Shown here piece after piece: positions 10,184 through 18,402 of a DNA stretch of 64,000 nucleotides. Below the pieces are notes generated by a model. That model saw only the letters and a list, made by a program, of their open reading frames with translations, made no database searches and had not been told where the DNA came from. This DNA is from Sphingomonas jejuensis. GTDB lineage: Bacteria > Pseudomonadota > Alphaproteobacteria > Sphingomonadales > Sphingomonadaceae. The stretch is taken from the NCBI RefSeq assembly GCF_011927695.1, contig NZ_JAATJE010000001.1:1-64000 (forward strand), given 5' to 3'. Position 1 is the first letter of the stretch. The number at the start of each line of letters is the position of its first letter. The translations under genes and the position numbers were made by a program.

Positions 10184-10495
10184 TCAGTCGCGAACGCTCT
10201 GGCCCGCGTCGATCAGCGCGTTGCCGGTCGCGTCGGCGGCATCATCGGCAGCGTTGCCGATCGCGGCACCGGCATTGTCCAGCGAGCGCTCGGCATCGTC
10301 CAGCGCGTTGTCGGTCGCGGCCTGGATGTCGTCGGTTGCGGCGTCGACGTCGGCTGCGGCCTCGTCCGTTGCTGCGGCGGTGTCGTTGGCTGCGCTGTCG
10401 GCGGTCGCTTCGGCGGCATCCTGCGTGCGCTCGGAGCAGGCGCCCAGGCCGAGCGCGGCGATGGCGAGGATCGGAGCAGCAGCGAACTTGATCAT
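10184..10495 (-). CDS. Ala/Asp-rich small lipoprotein, hypothetical
   Basis: A 103-residue protein with a lipoprotein signal and lipobox LGAC (Cys at about residue 20). The mature part is a low-complexity run of Ala, Asp, Thr and Asn with a recurring A-x-D-x-A pattern (for example AATDDIQAATDNALDDAE), predicted to be an acidic, helical periplasmic tail. GGAGGGATTACC precedes the ATG at 10495. A longer open frame starting at 10702 overlaps the promoter of the next gene and is not used. Function unknown. It resembles in composition the lipoprotein at 32766. Confidence 0.7.
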   Translation of the reverse strand: MIKFAAAPILAIAALGLGACSERTQDAAEATADSAANDTAAATDEAAADVDAATDDIQAATDNALDDAERSLDNAGAAIGNAADDAADATGNALIDAGQSVRD

Positions 10496-10589
10496 GGTAA
10501 TCCCTCCTTGAACGGCCGAGGTTCGGCGGCGGCGAATGTCTACACCATTTCGCCGACGCATCGAAACGGGCGATCCTGACCTAGGTTCC

Positions 10590-10618
10590 TTGACCACATA
10601 TAAAGATATCTTTATATC
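10590..10618 (+). promoter_or_regulatory. Promoter of the arsR-type/metF operon
   Basis: TTGACC at 10590-10595 and TATATC at 10613-10618 are spaced by 17 bases. The -10 lies inside the palindrome, so a protein bound there would block RNA polymerase. Transcription would start near 10625, next to the GTG at 10626. Confidence 0.65.
10598..10617. promoter_or_regulatory. Perfect 20-bp palindromic operator, SahR-like
   Basis: ATATAAAGAT and its exact reverse complement ATCTTTATAT abut at 10607/10608. An AT-only-looking palindrome in very GC-rich DNA, placed across the -10 region of an ArsR-type regulator gene that precedes metF, fits the operators reported for SahR, an ArsR-family regulator of methionine metabolism. 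Autoregulation is inferred. Confidence 0.75.
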
Positions 10619-10625
10619 CGCTTCG

Positions 10626-11567
10626 GTGACCCAGTTGCTCGACATGTTCCGCGCGCTCGCCGATCCCACGCGGATCCGGCTCGTGGCGCTCCTGCGGCGC
10701 ATGGAGCTGTCGGTTGGCGAACTGGCGCAGATCCTGGGTCAAAGCCAGCCGCGCGTCTCCCGCCATGTCCGCATCCTGTGCGACGCCGGCCTTGCCGAGC
10801 GGCGCAAGGAAGGCAGCTGGGTGTTCCTGAAGCTTGCCGGCGACGAGACGAGCGCCCCCTTGATCATGGCGGTCGGCTCTGCCGATGCCGACGTGCTCGT
10901 CCTTGACAGGGAGCGGCTCGACGCCGTCGTCAGCGAACGCGCGGCCGCCGCCGATCGCTACTTCGAGGCGCATGCCGAGGAGTGGGACGCCATCCGGTCG
11001 CTTCATGTCGCGGATTCCGAGGTCGAAGCCGCCATCGCCGGCGCGTTGGGCGAGGATGGGCTTGGCCGGCTGGTTGATCTCGGCACGGGGACCGGCCGCA
11101 TGCTTGAGCTGTTCGGCGGTCGCGCCGTGCACGCGATCGGCATCGATCGCAGCCCGGAGATGCTGCGGCTGGCGCGGGCGAAGCTGGCCGCCGCCGATCT
11201 GCCGCCAACGGAACTCAGGCAGGGTGATCTCCAGGCGCTGCCCTTGACCGGCGGAAGCGCGGACACGGTGATCCTGCACCAGGTCCTCCATTTCATGCAG
11301 CAGCCGGGCGCCGCGGTGTCCGAGGCTGCGCGCCTCCTCGCAACCGGTGGGCGCATGCTGATCGTCGATTTCGACAGCCACGATCGCGAGGATCTTCGCG
11401 ACCGCGATCAGCATGTCCGCCTTGGCTTTTCGGACGATCAGATCGCGGTCTGGATGCAGGCGGCCGGCCTGACGCTCGATCGTGTCGAGCGGCTCGAAGG
11501 CGGCGAACTGACAGTGAAGCTGTGGAGCGCATCCCGCCCCGGCGGCATCAAGGAGAAGGCGGCATGA
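10626..11567 (+). CDS. ArsR-family regulator fused to a SAM-dependent methyltransferase
   Basis: About 313 residues. The N-terminal ~90 form an ArsR/SmtB winged helix (MFRALADPTRIRLVALLRR, then QSQPRVSRHVRILCDAGLAE as recognition helix). Residues from about 140 onward are a class I methyltransferase with the SAM-binding motif VDLGTGTGRMLELFGG and the conserved DTVILHQVLHFMQQP. No metal-binding Cys pair is seen in the DNA-binding helix. The gene overlaps metF by ATGA. GTG 10626 fits the promoter and would make the message almost leaderless; ATG 10644 is the alternative. It is likely a regulator of methionine/SAM genes that senses SAM or SAH, as in the SahR group, but the ligand is inferred. 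Confidence 0.8.
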   Translation: MTQLLDMFRALADPTRIRLVALLRRMELSVGELAQILGQSQPRVSRHVRILCDAGLAERRKEGSWVFLKLAGDETSAPLIMAVGSADADVLVLDRERLDAVVSERAAAADRYFEAHAEEWDAIRSLHVADSEVEAAIAGALGEDGLGRLVDLGTGTGRMLELFGGRAVHAIGIDRSPEMLRLARAKLAAADLPPTELRQGDLQALPLTGGSADTVILHQVLHFMQQPGAAVSEAARLLATGGRMLIVDFDSHDREDLRDRDQHVRLGFSDDQIAVWMQAAGLTLDRVERLEGGELTVKLWSASRPGGIKEKAA

Positions 11568-12505
11568 TCCTGTCCCTCGACCAGCTGAACGAAGCGCGCA
11601 CCGCAACGGACGCGCCGCTCTATGCCGATCTCGCAGGCGATGCGGAGGTGTCGTTCGAGTTCTTCCCGCCCAAGACGGCGAAGATGGAAGAGGTTCTGTG
11701 GGACGCGGTGCAGACGCTCGCGCCCCTGGCCCCCCGCTTCGTCTCGGTCACCTATGGCGCGGGCGGCTCCACGCGGGAGCGGACCCACGCCACCGTGACG
11801 CGCATCCAGCGCGAGACACCGCTGTCGGCCGCCGCCCATCTCACCTGCGTCGAAGCCAGCCGTGGTGAGATCGACGAGATCGCGGACGAATATTGGGCTG
11901 CAGGCGTCCGCCACATCGTTGCCCTGCGCGGCGATCCGCCGGTTGCCGGCGAAGCCTTTCGCCCTCACCCGGACGGCTATGCGAGCGCGGCGGACCTCGT
12001 TGCCGGGCTGCGCGCGCGCCATCCGTTCGACATCTCGGTTGCGGCCTATCCGGAAGCGCATCCGGAGGCCGCCAGTCTTGCCCACGACATCGATAATCTG
12101 AAGCGTAAGCTCGACGCCGGTGCCAGCCGCGCGATTACGCAGTTCTTCTTCGCGCCGGAGACATTCTTCCGGTTTCGCGATGCCGCGGCGGCGGCCGGCA
12201 TCGATCAGGAGATCGTGCCCGGCATCCTGCCCGTGTCCAACGTCGCCCAGACGCGCAAGTTCGCCGGCATGTGCGGGGCCGAGATCCCCAGCTGGATGGA
12301 CCGCCTGTTCGAAGGGCTCGACGATCAGCCCGCCGCCCGTCAGCTTGTGGCGGCCACGATCGCGGCGGAGATGTGCCGCCGGCTTTATGCGGGCGGTGTC
12401 CGCCACTTCCACTTCTACACGCTTAATCGTGCGGAACTGAGCTTTGCCATCTGTCACCTGCTCGGCCTGCGCGCGCGTCCGGTTGCCAAGGCCGCCGCGG
12501 CCTGA
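11564..12505 (+). CDS. metF: Methylenetetrahydrofolate reductase
   Basis: A 313-residue flavoprotein that reduces 5,10-methylene-THF to 5-methyl-THF for methionine synthesis. Seen are SFEFFPPKTAKMEE (about residues 28-41), VSVTYGAGGSTRERTH, AAHLTCVEASRGEID, ALRGDPP and the C-terminal HFYTLNRAELSFAIC. Length and motif order match MetF. The ATG lies inside the stop region of the regulator (ATGA overlap), so both genes share the palindrome-controlled promoter. A methionine synthase gene does not follow in this window. Confidence 0.95.
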   Translation: MILSLDQLNEARTATDAPLYADLAGDAEVSFEFFPPKTAKMEEVLWDAVQTLAPLAPRFVSVTYGAGGSTRERTHATVTRIQRETPLSAAAHLTCVEASRGEIDEIADEYWAAGVRHIVALRGDPPVAGEAFRPHPDGYASAADLVAGLRARHPFDISVAAYPEAHPEAASLAHDIDNLKRKLDAGASRAITQFFFAPETFFRFRDAAAAAGIDQEIVPGILPVSNVAQTRKFAGMCGAEIPSWMDRLFEGLDDQPAARQLVAATIAAEMCRRLYAGGVRHFHFYTLNRAELSFAICHLLGLRARPVAKAAAA

Positions 12506-12591
12506 TCGGCACCGCGGCGAACGGGCACGCCGCACTCACCGCAATCTGCTCGGGCTGGGCAGGGCCGGGTCCGCTCGGCTATGATCGGCTG

Positions 12592-14652
12592 ATGCATCTG
12601 CTTGCCTGGATCCTCCGTTTGCTCGGCGTCATGGCTCTGGTGCCGGCCATGCCGCTGGCGGCCCAGAACACGCCCAACATCCGCGCCGAGCTTGTCGCGG
12701 AGAGCATGAGCCCGCGCGCTGGCGCGCCCGTTTCGCTCGCCTTCGTGATGACGCCGGCTTCGGGCTGGCACGGCTACTGGAAGAACCCGGGCGACGCCGG
12801 CATCGAGACCAGCGTGCGGTGGACCCTGCCGCCGGGGGTCACCGCCGGCCCGCTCGGCTATCAGGTGCCTGAGCGGCTCCTGCTCGCCGGGCTGATGCAA
12901 TATGTCTACGAAGGCGCCTATGCGCACCCGCTCGACCTGCAGGTGCCTGCCGGCCTCGCCCCGGGAACGCGCCTGCCGATCCGCGCCGATCTCGACTGGC
13001 TGGAATGCACGCGGGAGGTATGCGTGCCGGCAAAGGCGAGCCTCTCCATCGACCTGACCGTCGGCGACGGTCAGGTCGATGCGTCCGACCGCGCACGGTT
13101 CGATGCCATTCGCGCGCGCCTGCCGCGCCCGCTCGGGGCAGAGGCCCGCTTTGCGGCTGCCGGTGATCGGTTCAGGATCGCGGTGCCGTTGCCGGCATCG
13201 CTGTCGGTATCAGACGCCTATTTCTATCCGCTGACGGACGGCGTGATCGATTATGCCGCGGCACAGCAGGTCACGCGCGATGGCGATCGACTGGTGGTCG
13301 AAACCGCGTCTCGCGCGGGCGCAGCAGGGGTCCAGACGCTCGACGGCGTCCTCGCGCTTGATGGTGGGCGCGGCTTCTCGCTCTCGGCACGCCCCGGCGC
13401 CGTCCCGTCGGGAGGAGAGCCCCTCTCGCAGGTCGATGCAGCAGGCGCCATGTCGGCCGGACTGTTCCTGACCGCGTTTGGCGGGGCGCTGCTCGGCGGC
13501 CTTCTCCTGAACATCATGCCCTGCGTCTTCCCGATCCTCAGCCTCAAGGCGTTGAGCCTCGCGCGGTCGGGGGAGAGTGCGGCCGCGGCCCGGCGCGATG
13601 CGCTTGCCTACACGGCTGGTGTGGTGGGTGTCTGCCTGCTGCTGGGCGGCGTTCTCATGGCCTTGCGGGCCGGCGGCGCCGCCGCCGGATGGGCGTTCCA
13701 GCTCCAGGATCCGCGCGTCATGGCAGTGCTTCTGCTCGTGGTGCTGGCTGTCGCCCTCAACCTCGCTGGCTTGTTCGAACTGCCGGCCCTCGCGTCGGGC
13801 GGCCGGCTGGCGGGGCAGGGCGGGGCCGGGGGAGCCTTCTGGACGGGCGTGCTTGCGGCGTTCGTCGCAACCCCCTGCACGGGGCCGTTCATGGGCGTCG
13901 CGCTCGGCACGGCCGTGCTGCTGCCGCTGCCTGCGGCGATGGCGGTGTTTGCTGGCCTGGGCCTTGGCCTGGCCTTGCCCTTCCTGCTCATCGGCTTTGT
14001 CCCGGCGCTCCGCCACCGGCTTCCGCGGCCCGGCCCGTGGATGGGCCGGCTTCGCCGCATCCTTTCCGTTCCCATGTTCCTGACTGCGCTGGCGATCGCG
14101 TGGATCCTCGGTCGGCAGGCCGGTGCCGACGGCATGACAATCGGGCTTGGGGCCGCGCTGCTGCTGGCGCTGGGGCTGTGGTGGAGCGGGCGGCGCCAGG
14201 TCGCGGGCCGCGGCATCTGGCCTGTGGCGATGCCTGCAGCCTTGGCCGCCCTCGTGCTCGCTTTGCTGGTGCAGCCGGCACCGCGCGATGCGGCGAGCGC
14301 CGCGACCGGTATTGCCGGCGCGGAGCCCTTTTCCGAAGCCCGGCTGGCGGCGTTGCGGGCGGAAGGCCGGCCCGTATTCGCCTATTTCACGGCGGATTGG
14401 TGCATCACCTGCAAGGTGAACGAGCGCACGGCCATCGACCGGGCGGAGGTCGCGCAGGCGTTCCGGCAGGGCAATGTCGCGGTGCTGGTTGGCGACTGGA
14501 CGGACGGCGATCCTGCGCTTGGGCGCTTCCTGAGCGCGCATGGACGATCGGGTGTTCCGCTCTACCTGTGGTACCCTGTGGGCAGCGAGGCGCCCGAGGT
14601 CCTCCCGCAGGTGCTTACCCCGACCCGAGTCGCCGGGTTGGTGAATGGATGA
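12592..14652 (+). CDS. dsbD: DsbD-family thiol:disulfide interchange protein
   Basis: A 686-residue membrane protein that carries electrons from cytoplasmic thioredoxin to periplasmic thiols. Signal peptide MHLLAWILRLLGVMALVPAMPLAAQ. The N-terminal periplasmic domain has a Cys pair in ECTREVC (Cys139, Cys144). The central region has about eight transmembrane segments with the paired cysteines Cys311 (NIMPCVFPILSLK) and Cys429 (TPCTGPFMG). The C-terminal thioredoxin domain has DWCITCKVNE (Cys604, Cys607). The N-terminal domain is larger than that of E. coli DsbD, resembling the ScsB-type branch. It overlaps the reading region of the next redox gene, which follows in the same operon. Confidence 0.9.
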   Translation: MHLLAWILRLLGVMALVPAMPLAAQNTPNIRAELVAESMSPRAGAPVSLAFVMTPASGWHGYWKNPGDAGIETSVRWTLPPGVTAGPLGYQVPERLLLAGLMQYVYEGAYAHPLDLQVPAGLAPGTRLPIRADLDWLECTREVCVPAKASLSIDLTVGDGQVDASDRARFDAIRARLPRPLGAEARFAAAGDRFRIAVPLPASLSVSDAYFYPLTDGVIDYAAAQQVTRDGDRLVVETASRAGAAGVQTLDGVLALDGGRGFSLSARPGAVPSGGEPLSQVDAAGAMSAGLFLTAFGGALLGGLLLNIMPCVFPILSLKALSLARSGESAAAARRDALAYTAGVVGVCLLLGGVLMALRAGGAAAGWAFQLQDPRVMAVLLLVVLAVALNLAGLFELPALASGGRLAGQGGAGGAFWTGVLAAFVATPCTGPFMGVALGTAVLLPLPAAMAVFAGLGLGLALPFLLIGFVPALRHRLPRPGPWMGRLRRILSVPMFLTALAIAWILGRQAGADGMTIGLGAALLLALGLWWSGRRQVAGRGIWPVAMPAALAALVLALLVQPAPRDAASAATGIAGAEPFSEARLAALRAEGRPVFAYFTADWCITCKVNERTAIDRAEVAQAFRQGNVAVLVGDWTDGDPALGRFLSAHGRSGVPLYLWYPVGSEAPEVLPQVLTPTRVAGLVNG

Positions 14653-14668
14653 TCGAAAGGAGACGCTG

Positions 14669-15292
14669 ATGACATCTTCGTCCTGGATCGGTGCCGGCAT
14701 CGCGGCCGTGGCGATCGCGGCGGTGGCGGTTCCCGTCGCCGCGCAGCAGCGGACGGGCGCCTTTGCCCGCGACTTCCGCTTGAACGATGCACAGGGGCAG
14801 GTCGTGACCTTGTCCCAGTATCGCGGACGCCCGGTCGTGCTTGAATGGACAAACGCGGACTGCCCGTTCGTCCGCAAGCACTATGAGAGCGGCAACATGC
14901 AGCGCACCCAGGCGGAGGCGATCCGCGGCGGGGCGGTGTGGCTCACCATCAACTCGGGCGCCCCCGGCAAGCAGGGCCATGTCGATGGCGCAGGCGCCCG
15001 CGCGGTGATGACGCGGTGGAACAGCGCGCCGACCGCCTATCTCCTCGATCCGCGCGGCATTGTCGGTCGTGGCTATGATGCGCGGACCACTCCGCACCTT
15101 TACGTGATCGATGGCACAGGGCGCCTCGTCTACCAGGGGGGCATCGACGATCGACCCACGGCGAACCAGGCCGACATTCAGGGCGCGCGCAATCATGTGC
15201 TCGCCGCGCTGGAGGAGGTTCGCGCCGGGCGCCCGGTTTCGGTGCCGGAGGCGCGTCCCTACGGCTGCACGGTCAAGTACGCGGACAGCTGA
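14669..15292 (+). CDS. Exported thioredoxin-fold (redoxin/AhpC-like) protein
   Basis: A 207-residue protein with a signal peptide (MTSSSWIGAGIAAVAIAAVA, cleavage near AAQ). The thioredoxin-like fold is shown by FARDFRLNDAQGQVVTLSQY, then WTNADCPFVRKHY, where a single Cys precedes Pro-Phe in place of a CxxC, and TPHLYVIDGTGRLVYQGGID. AGGAG lies six bases ahead of the ATG at 14669, so I reject the in-frame ATG at 14645 inside dsbD. It follows dsbD by 16 bases and is a candidate periplasmic partner of it. The exact reaction is unknown. Confidence 0.8.
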   Translation: MTSSSWIGAGIAAVAIAAVAVPVAAQQRTGAFARDFRLNDAQGQVVTLSQYRGRPVVLEWTNADCPFVRKHYESGNMQRTQAEAIRGGAVWLTINSGAPGKQGHVDGAGARAVMTRWNSAPTAYLLDPRGIVGRGYDARTTPHLYVIDGTGRLVYQGGIDDRPTANQADIQGARNHVLAALEEVRAGRPVSVPEARPYGCTVKYADS

Positions 15293-15300
15293 TCGAGCGG

Positions 15301-15831
15301 CTACCGGCGGGTGAGGCTCTGCGCCTTCCCGTCGGTGGTCAGCGTCAGCCGGCCGCCGTCGACCTGATCGATCCGGCTGATTATGGCCGGCTCCGCCGCC
15401 ATCTCCTCGCCGAGCTGGATCGACAGGCGGCGCAGCTCGCCGTCCTCATGCTCGGGCGTCACGCTGACGGCGCTGTAGTCGCGCGTCAGCTGGTCGCCCT
15501 GGCGCTGCCAGCGGCCGTTTCCGTCGATGGCGAAGCCCATCCCCTCGGACGGCAGTTCAGGGCCGTAGATGATCAGCCGGGCAAGATAGCGGAAGCTGCC
15601 ATCCCCGTTGAAGCGGATGCGCTCGTCGCTCGTTCGCGTGCGCAGCCCTTCACCCGAGAAATCGACGGGAGCATCTCCGGTCCACAGGCCGACCAGCGGC
15701 TCCGCCGCGGTTCCGGTGGCCTGAGCGCCCGCCGGCGCGTCGGCGGCGTTGCCGGTTGCCGCGTCGTCGGCGGCCCCGCCGCAGGCGGTCAGTGCCAGCG
15801 CCGACAATGCCGTCCCGATCCAGATCCTCAT
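15301..15831 (-). CDS. Hypothetical lipoprotein
   Basis: A 176-residue protein with lipobox ALTAC (Cys at residue 17) followed by a low-complexity Ala/Asp/Gly/Asn linker (GGAADDAATGNAADAPAGAQ) and a folded, beta-looking domain beginning EPLVGLWTGDAPVDFSGEG and containing NGDGSFRYLARL. The pattern of a lipocalin-like 'LVGLW...' opening suggests a small beta-barrel, but I recognise no family. It converges on the thioredoxin-like gene with an 8-base gap and no terminator between them. Confidence 0.7.
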   Translation of the reverse strand: MRIWIGTALSALALTACGGAADDAATGNAADAPAGAQATGTAAEPLVGLWTGDAPVDFSGEGLRTRTSDERIRFNGDGSFRYLARLIIYGPELPSEGMGFAIDGNGRWQRQGDQLTRDYSAVSVTPEHEDGELRRLSIQLGEEMAAEPAIISRIDQVDGGRLTLTTDGKAQSLTRR

Positions 15832-15880
15832 GATGCTCTCCCTGCTGGCAGATGGAGCGCTCCGGGAAGGCTCCGGTTCC

Positions 15881-16702
15881 TCAGCGTCGCCGCGTCAGCG
15901 GGAAACGGTCGAGCACCGGATCCGGATTGCCGCCGGAGTCGCGCAGCAACAGCCCCGCATTGCCCTGATCGAGCAGGGTGGGGTGGCCACCGCCTTCCGG
16001 ATCGAGCCGGATCACGCCGGGGCCAAAGCGATCATCGATGCTCGCCGTGCCGGTCTCCACCACCGCCGGTCGTCCGTCGCGATAGTCGCGGCTGAGGCGG
16101 TACCGCCCCATGCCGGGTTCGGGCCCCTCGAAGGTCAGCACCGTCTCCACACCCGGGCAGTCGGCACAGGGCAGCAGCCCGGCGAAAACGGCCCCCGACA
16201 GGCGCACCTCGGCCGGACGGCGGCAGGCGGTCACCGTGCGCCGGATCGCCGGGCCGCCCGGCACCGACAGCGCCGGCTCCGATCCGGCCGCGATCAGGAA
16301 GCGTGACGCCGCCTGCCCCAACCCGTCGAACAGCGGATCGGCCAGCAGCAGTTCGCCCTCCAGCCCGCCCGGCACCGGCGTCGCCTCGATCAACCGCTCC
16401 TCGCCGCCGACGGCGACCACCAGCCGCGTGTCGGGCGCGGCCGAGGCCGTGGCATAGCGCAGCCGCATCAGCTGTCCCTCCCGGTCGCAGGTCAGCGCCA
16501 GCGTCGGCTGCCCTGCGCTCGCGCCGTAGAGCGCGGTGGGCGCCGCGCTCGTCCCGCCATAGCTCCACGCCATCGGCCGGTCGGACACCACCTCCGGGCG
16601 CTCCGCCACCGGGGTTGCGTCCGATCCGTTCTCCGGCTCGCTGACGGTCACGAGCCCGCAGCCGCCCACCGCCAGCGCCGCCGCCAGGATCGCCAGCCGC
16701 AT
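15881..16702 (-). CDS. Lipoprotein with a NlpE-like CxxC domain
   Basis: A 273-residue lipoprotein (lipobox VGGC, Cys15). The C-terminal part holds FAGLLPCADCPGVETVLTF, the CxxC signature of the NlpE/copper-resistance lipoprotein N-terminal domain, here downstream of an extra ~165-residue domain rich in beta strands. NlpE-type proteins sense envelope or copper stress at the outer membrane; the same role here is only suggested. The ATG at 16702 overlaps the stop of the amidohydrolase (ATGA on the minus strand), so the two are translated together. Confidence 0.72.
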   Translation of the reverse strand: MRLAILAAALAVGGCGLVTVSEPENGSDATPVAERPEVVSDRPMAWSYGGTSAAPTALYGASAGQPTLALTCDREGQLMRLRYATASAAPDTRLVVAVGGEERLIEATPVPGGLEGELLLADPLFDGLGQAASRFLIAAGSEPALSVPGGPAIRRTVTACRRPAEVRLSGAVFAGLLPCADCPGVETVLTFEGPEPGMGRYRLSRDYRDGRPAVVETGTASIDDRFGPGVIRLDPEGGGHPTLLDQGNAGLLLRDSGGNPDPVLDRFPLTRRR

Positions 16703-18354
16703 CACCGCCGCACGAACCGCCGGCGGCCGCCGACCCATGTTTCGGCCACTCTCATCGCCCTGATCTCGGCCGGCGAGGCCTCCAGCGGATCGCCGTCGAT
16801 CAGCACGAAGTCGGCCTGCATGCCCGGCGCCAAGCGGCCGAGCCGGTCCTCGGCAAAGCCGGCAAAGGCCCCGCCGGTGGTGAAGCCCGCCAGCGCCTGC
16901 TCGCGCGTGACCTTTTCCTGCGGCTGCCACCCGCCGGCCGGCTGGCCGTCCGATCCTTCGCGGCTGATCGCGGCGGCGAACCCGGCAAGCGGATCCGCGC
17001 TCTCCACCGGCACGTCGGACCCGAAGGCGAGCCGCCCGCCGTCGCGCAGCACCGTGGCCCAGGCATAGGCGCCGCTCAGCCGCTCCGGCCCCAGCCGCGC
17101 CTCCGCCATCTGGCGGTCGCTCACCTGGTGGATCGGCTGCATCGATGCGATGGTGCCGTGCTGCGCCAGCCGCGGCAGGTCGGCCGGGCTCAGCACCTGC
17201 GCATGCTCCACCCGCCAGCGGCGGTCTCCGCCCGGATAGCTCTCGGCAAGCTCGGCGATGGCATCCAGCACCTGCCGATTGGCCCGATCGCCGATCGCGT
17301 GGATGGCGACCTGGAACCCGTCCATGGTCGCCCGGCTCATCAGGTTCCTGAGGCGCGTGTCCTCGATCAGCGACAGACCCGACGTGTTCGGCGCGTCATG
17401 ATAGGGTGCGATCAGCCATGCCCCGCGCGATCCCAGCGCACCGTCGGCATAGATCTTGACGCCCAGCATCCGCAGCCGGTCGCCATACAGCCACGGCGTC
17501 GGCCGCGGCCCGGCGATGGTCAGCATCTCGGGCACGGAGCTGGCGTAGGACAGGATCCGCACGCCCAGCCGGTCCTCGTCGCCCGCGCGCCGGAAGGTCA
17601 TCCAGTCATCAAGGCTGGTTCCCATGTCGGCGATCGTGGTGATGCCCAGCCGAAGCAGGATGTCCTGCGCCCGCGCCAGCGCTGCGTCGCGGTCCTTGGG
17701 GGAGGGGACGGGCACCACCCGCTGCACCAGCTCGGCCGCCGCATCCACGAAGATGCCGTTTGGCGCACGTCCTGTCTTCTCGATGCGGCCGCCCGCCGGC
17801 GCCTCCGTCTGCTCGGTGATGCCGGCCGCGCGCATCGCCGCGCTGTTCGCCCAGCCCGCATGGCCGTCCACCCGCTCCAGCCAGACCGGCCGGTCCGCCA
17901 CGACCTGGTCGAGGTCGGCGGCCGTCGGGAAGCGTCCCAGGCCCCAGCTCTCCTGGTTCCAGCCGCGCCCGATGATCCACGGCCGCTGCGGGTTCGCCGC
18001 GGCATAGTCCGCGATCAGCCGCTGCGCCTCCGCCAGCGTTCGCGCCGGCGTCAGGTCCAGCGTGAGCGCGGAAAAGCCCAGACCCATCACATGCCCGTGC
18101 GCATCGATGAAGCCCGGCATCAGCGTGCGGCCGCGCGCGTCCAGGCGGGTGTCCGGGCGCTCCGGCCGCCGATCCCCGCGCTCCAGCAGGCGTTCGACCT
18201 TGCCCTCGTCGTCGATCACCAGGCCGGTGAATCGCACCACGCGGCCGCGCGCGTCGAGCGTGATGCCGTTTACATTGTCGATCAGCTGCTCGGCAGCGGC
18301 GGGGGAGGCGATCGCTGCCAGGGCGATGGCGGCGCACAGAAGGGCGGAACGCAT
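16702..18354 (-). CDS. Exported amidohydrolase (YtcJ-like metal-dependent hydrolase)
   Basis: A 550-residue protein with signal peptide MRSALLCAAIALAAIASPAAAE. The amidohydrolase_3 architecture is visible: N-terminal beta sandwich ending LMPGFIDAHGHVMGLGFSAL with the metal-binding HxH (about residues 84-86), IIGRGWNQESWGLGRFP, GVKIYADGALGSRGAWL (about 300-316), AIHAIGDRANRQVLDAI, WRVEHAQVL, and the C-terminal DPLEASPAEIRAMRVAETWVGG. Members hydrolyse amide or ester bonds in small exported or imported compounds; the substrate is unknown. It is transcribed leftward with the NlpE-like gene. Confidence 0.85.
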   Translation of the reverse strand: MRSALLCAAIALAAIASPAAAEQLIDNVNGITLDARGRVVRFTGLVIDDEGKVERLLERGDRRPERPDTRLDARGRTLMPGFIDAHGHVMGLGFSALTLDLTPARTLAEAQRLIADYAAANPQRPWIIGRGWNQESWGLGRFPTAADLDQVVADRPVWLERVDGHAGWANSAAMRAAGITEQTEAPAGGRIEKTGRAPNGIFVDAAAELVQRVVPVPSPKDRDAALARAQDILLRLGITTIADMGTSLDDWMTFRRAGDEDRLGVRILSYASSVPEMLTIAGPRPTPWLYGDRLRMLGVKIYADGALGSRGAWLIAPYHDAPNTSGLSLIEDTRLRNLMSRATMDGFQVAIHAIGDRANRQVLDAIAELAESYPGGDRRWRVEHAQVLSPADLPRLAQHGTIASMQPIHQVSDRQMAEARLGPERLSGAYAWATVLRDGGRLAFGSDVPVESADPLAGFAAAISREGSDGQPAGGWQPQEKVTREQALAGFTTGGAFAGFAEDRLGRLAPGMQADFVLIDGDPLEASPAEIRAMRVAETWVGGRRRFVRR

Positions 18355-18402
18355 GGCCCGGGATTAGCGGCAGTTCCGATCCCACGCCAGATGGGGTAGC
18401 GG

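Noticed and set aside
13210..14877. 555-codon open frame antisense to dsbD
   Set aside because: It is opposite a strongly supported DsbD and reads as low-complexity Arg/Gln/Ala.
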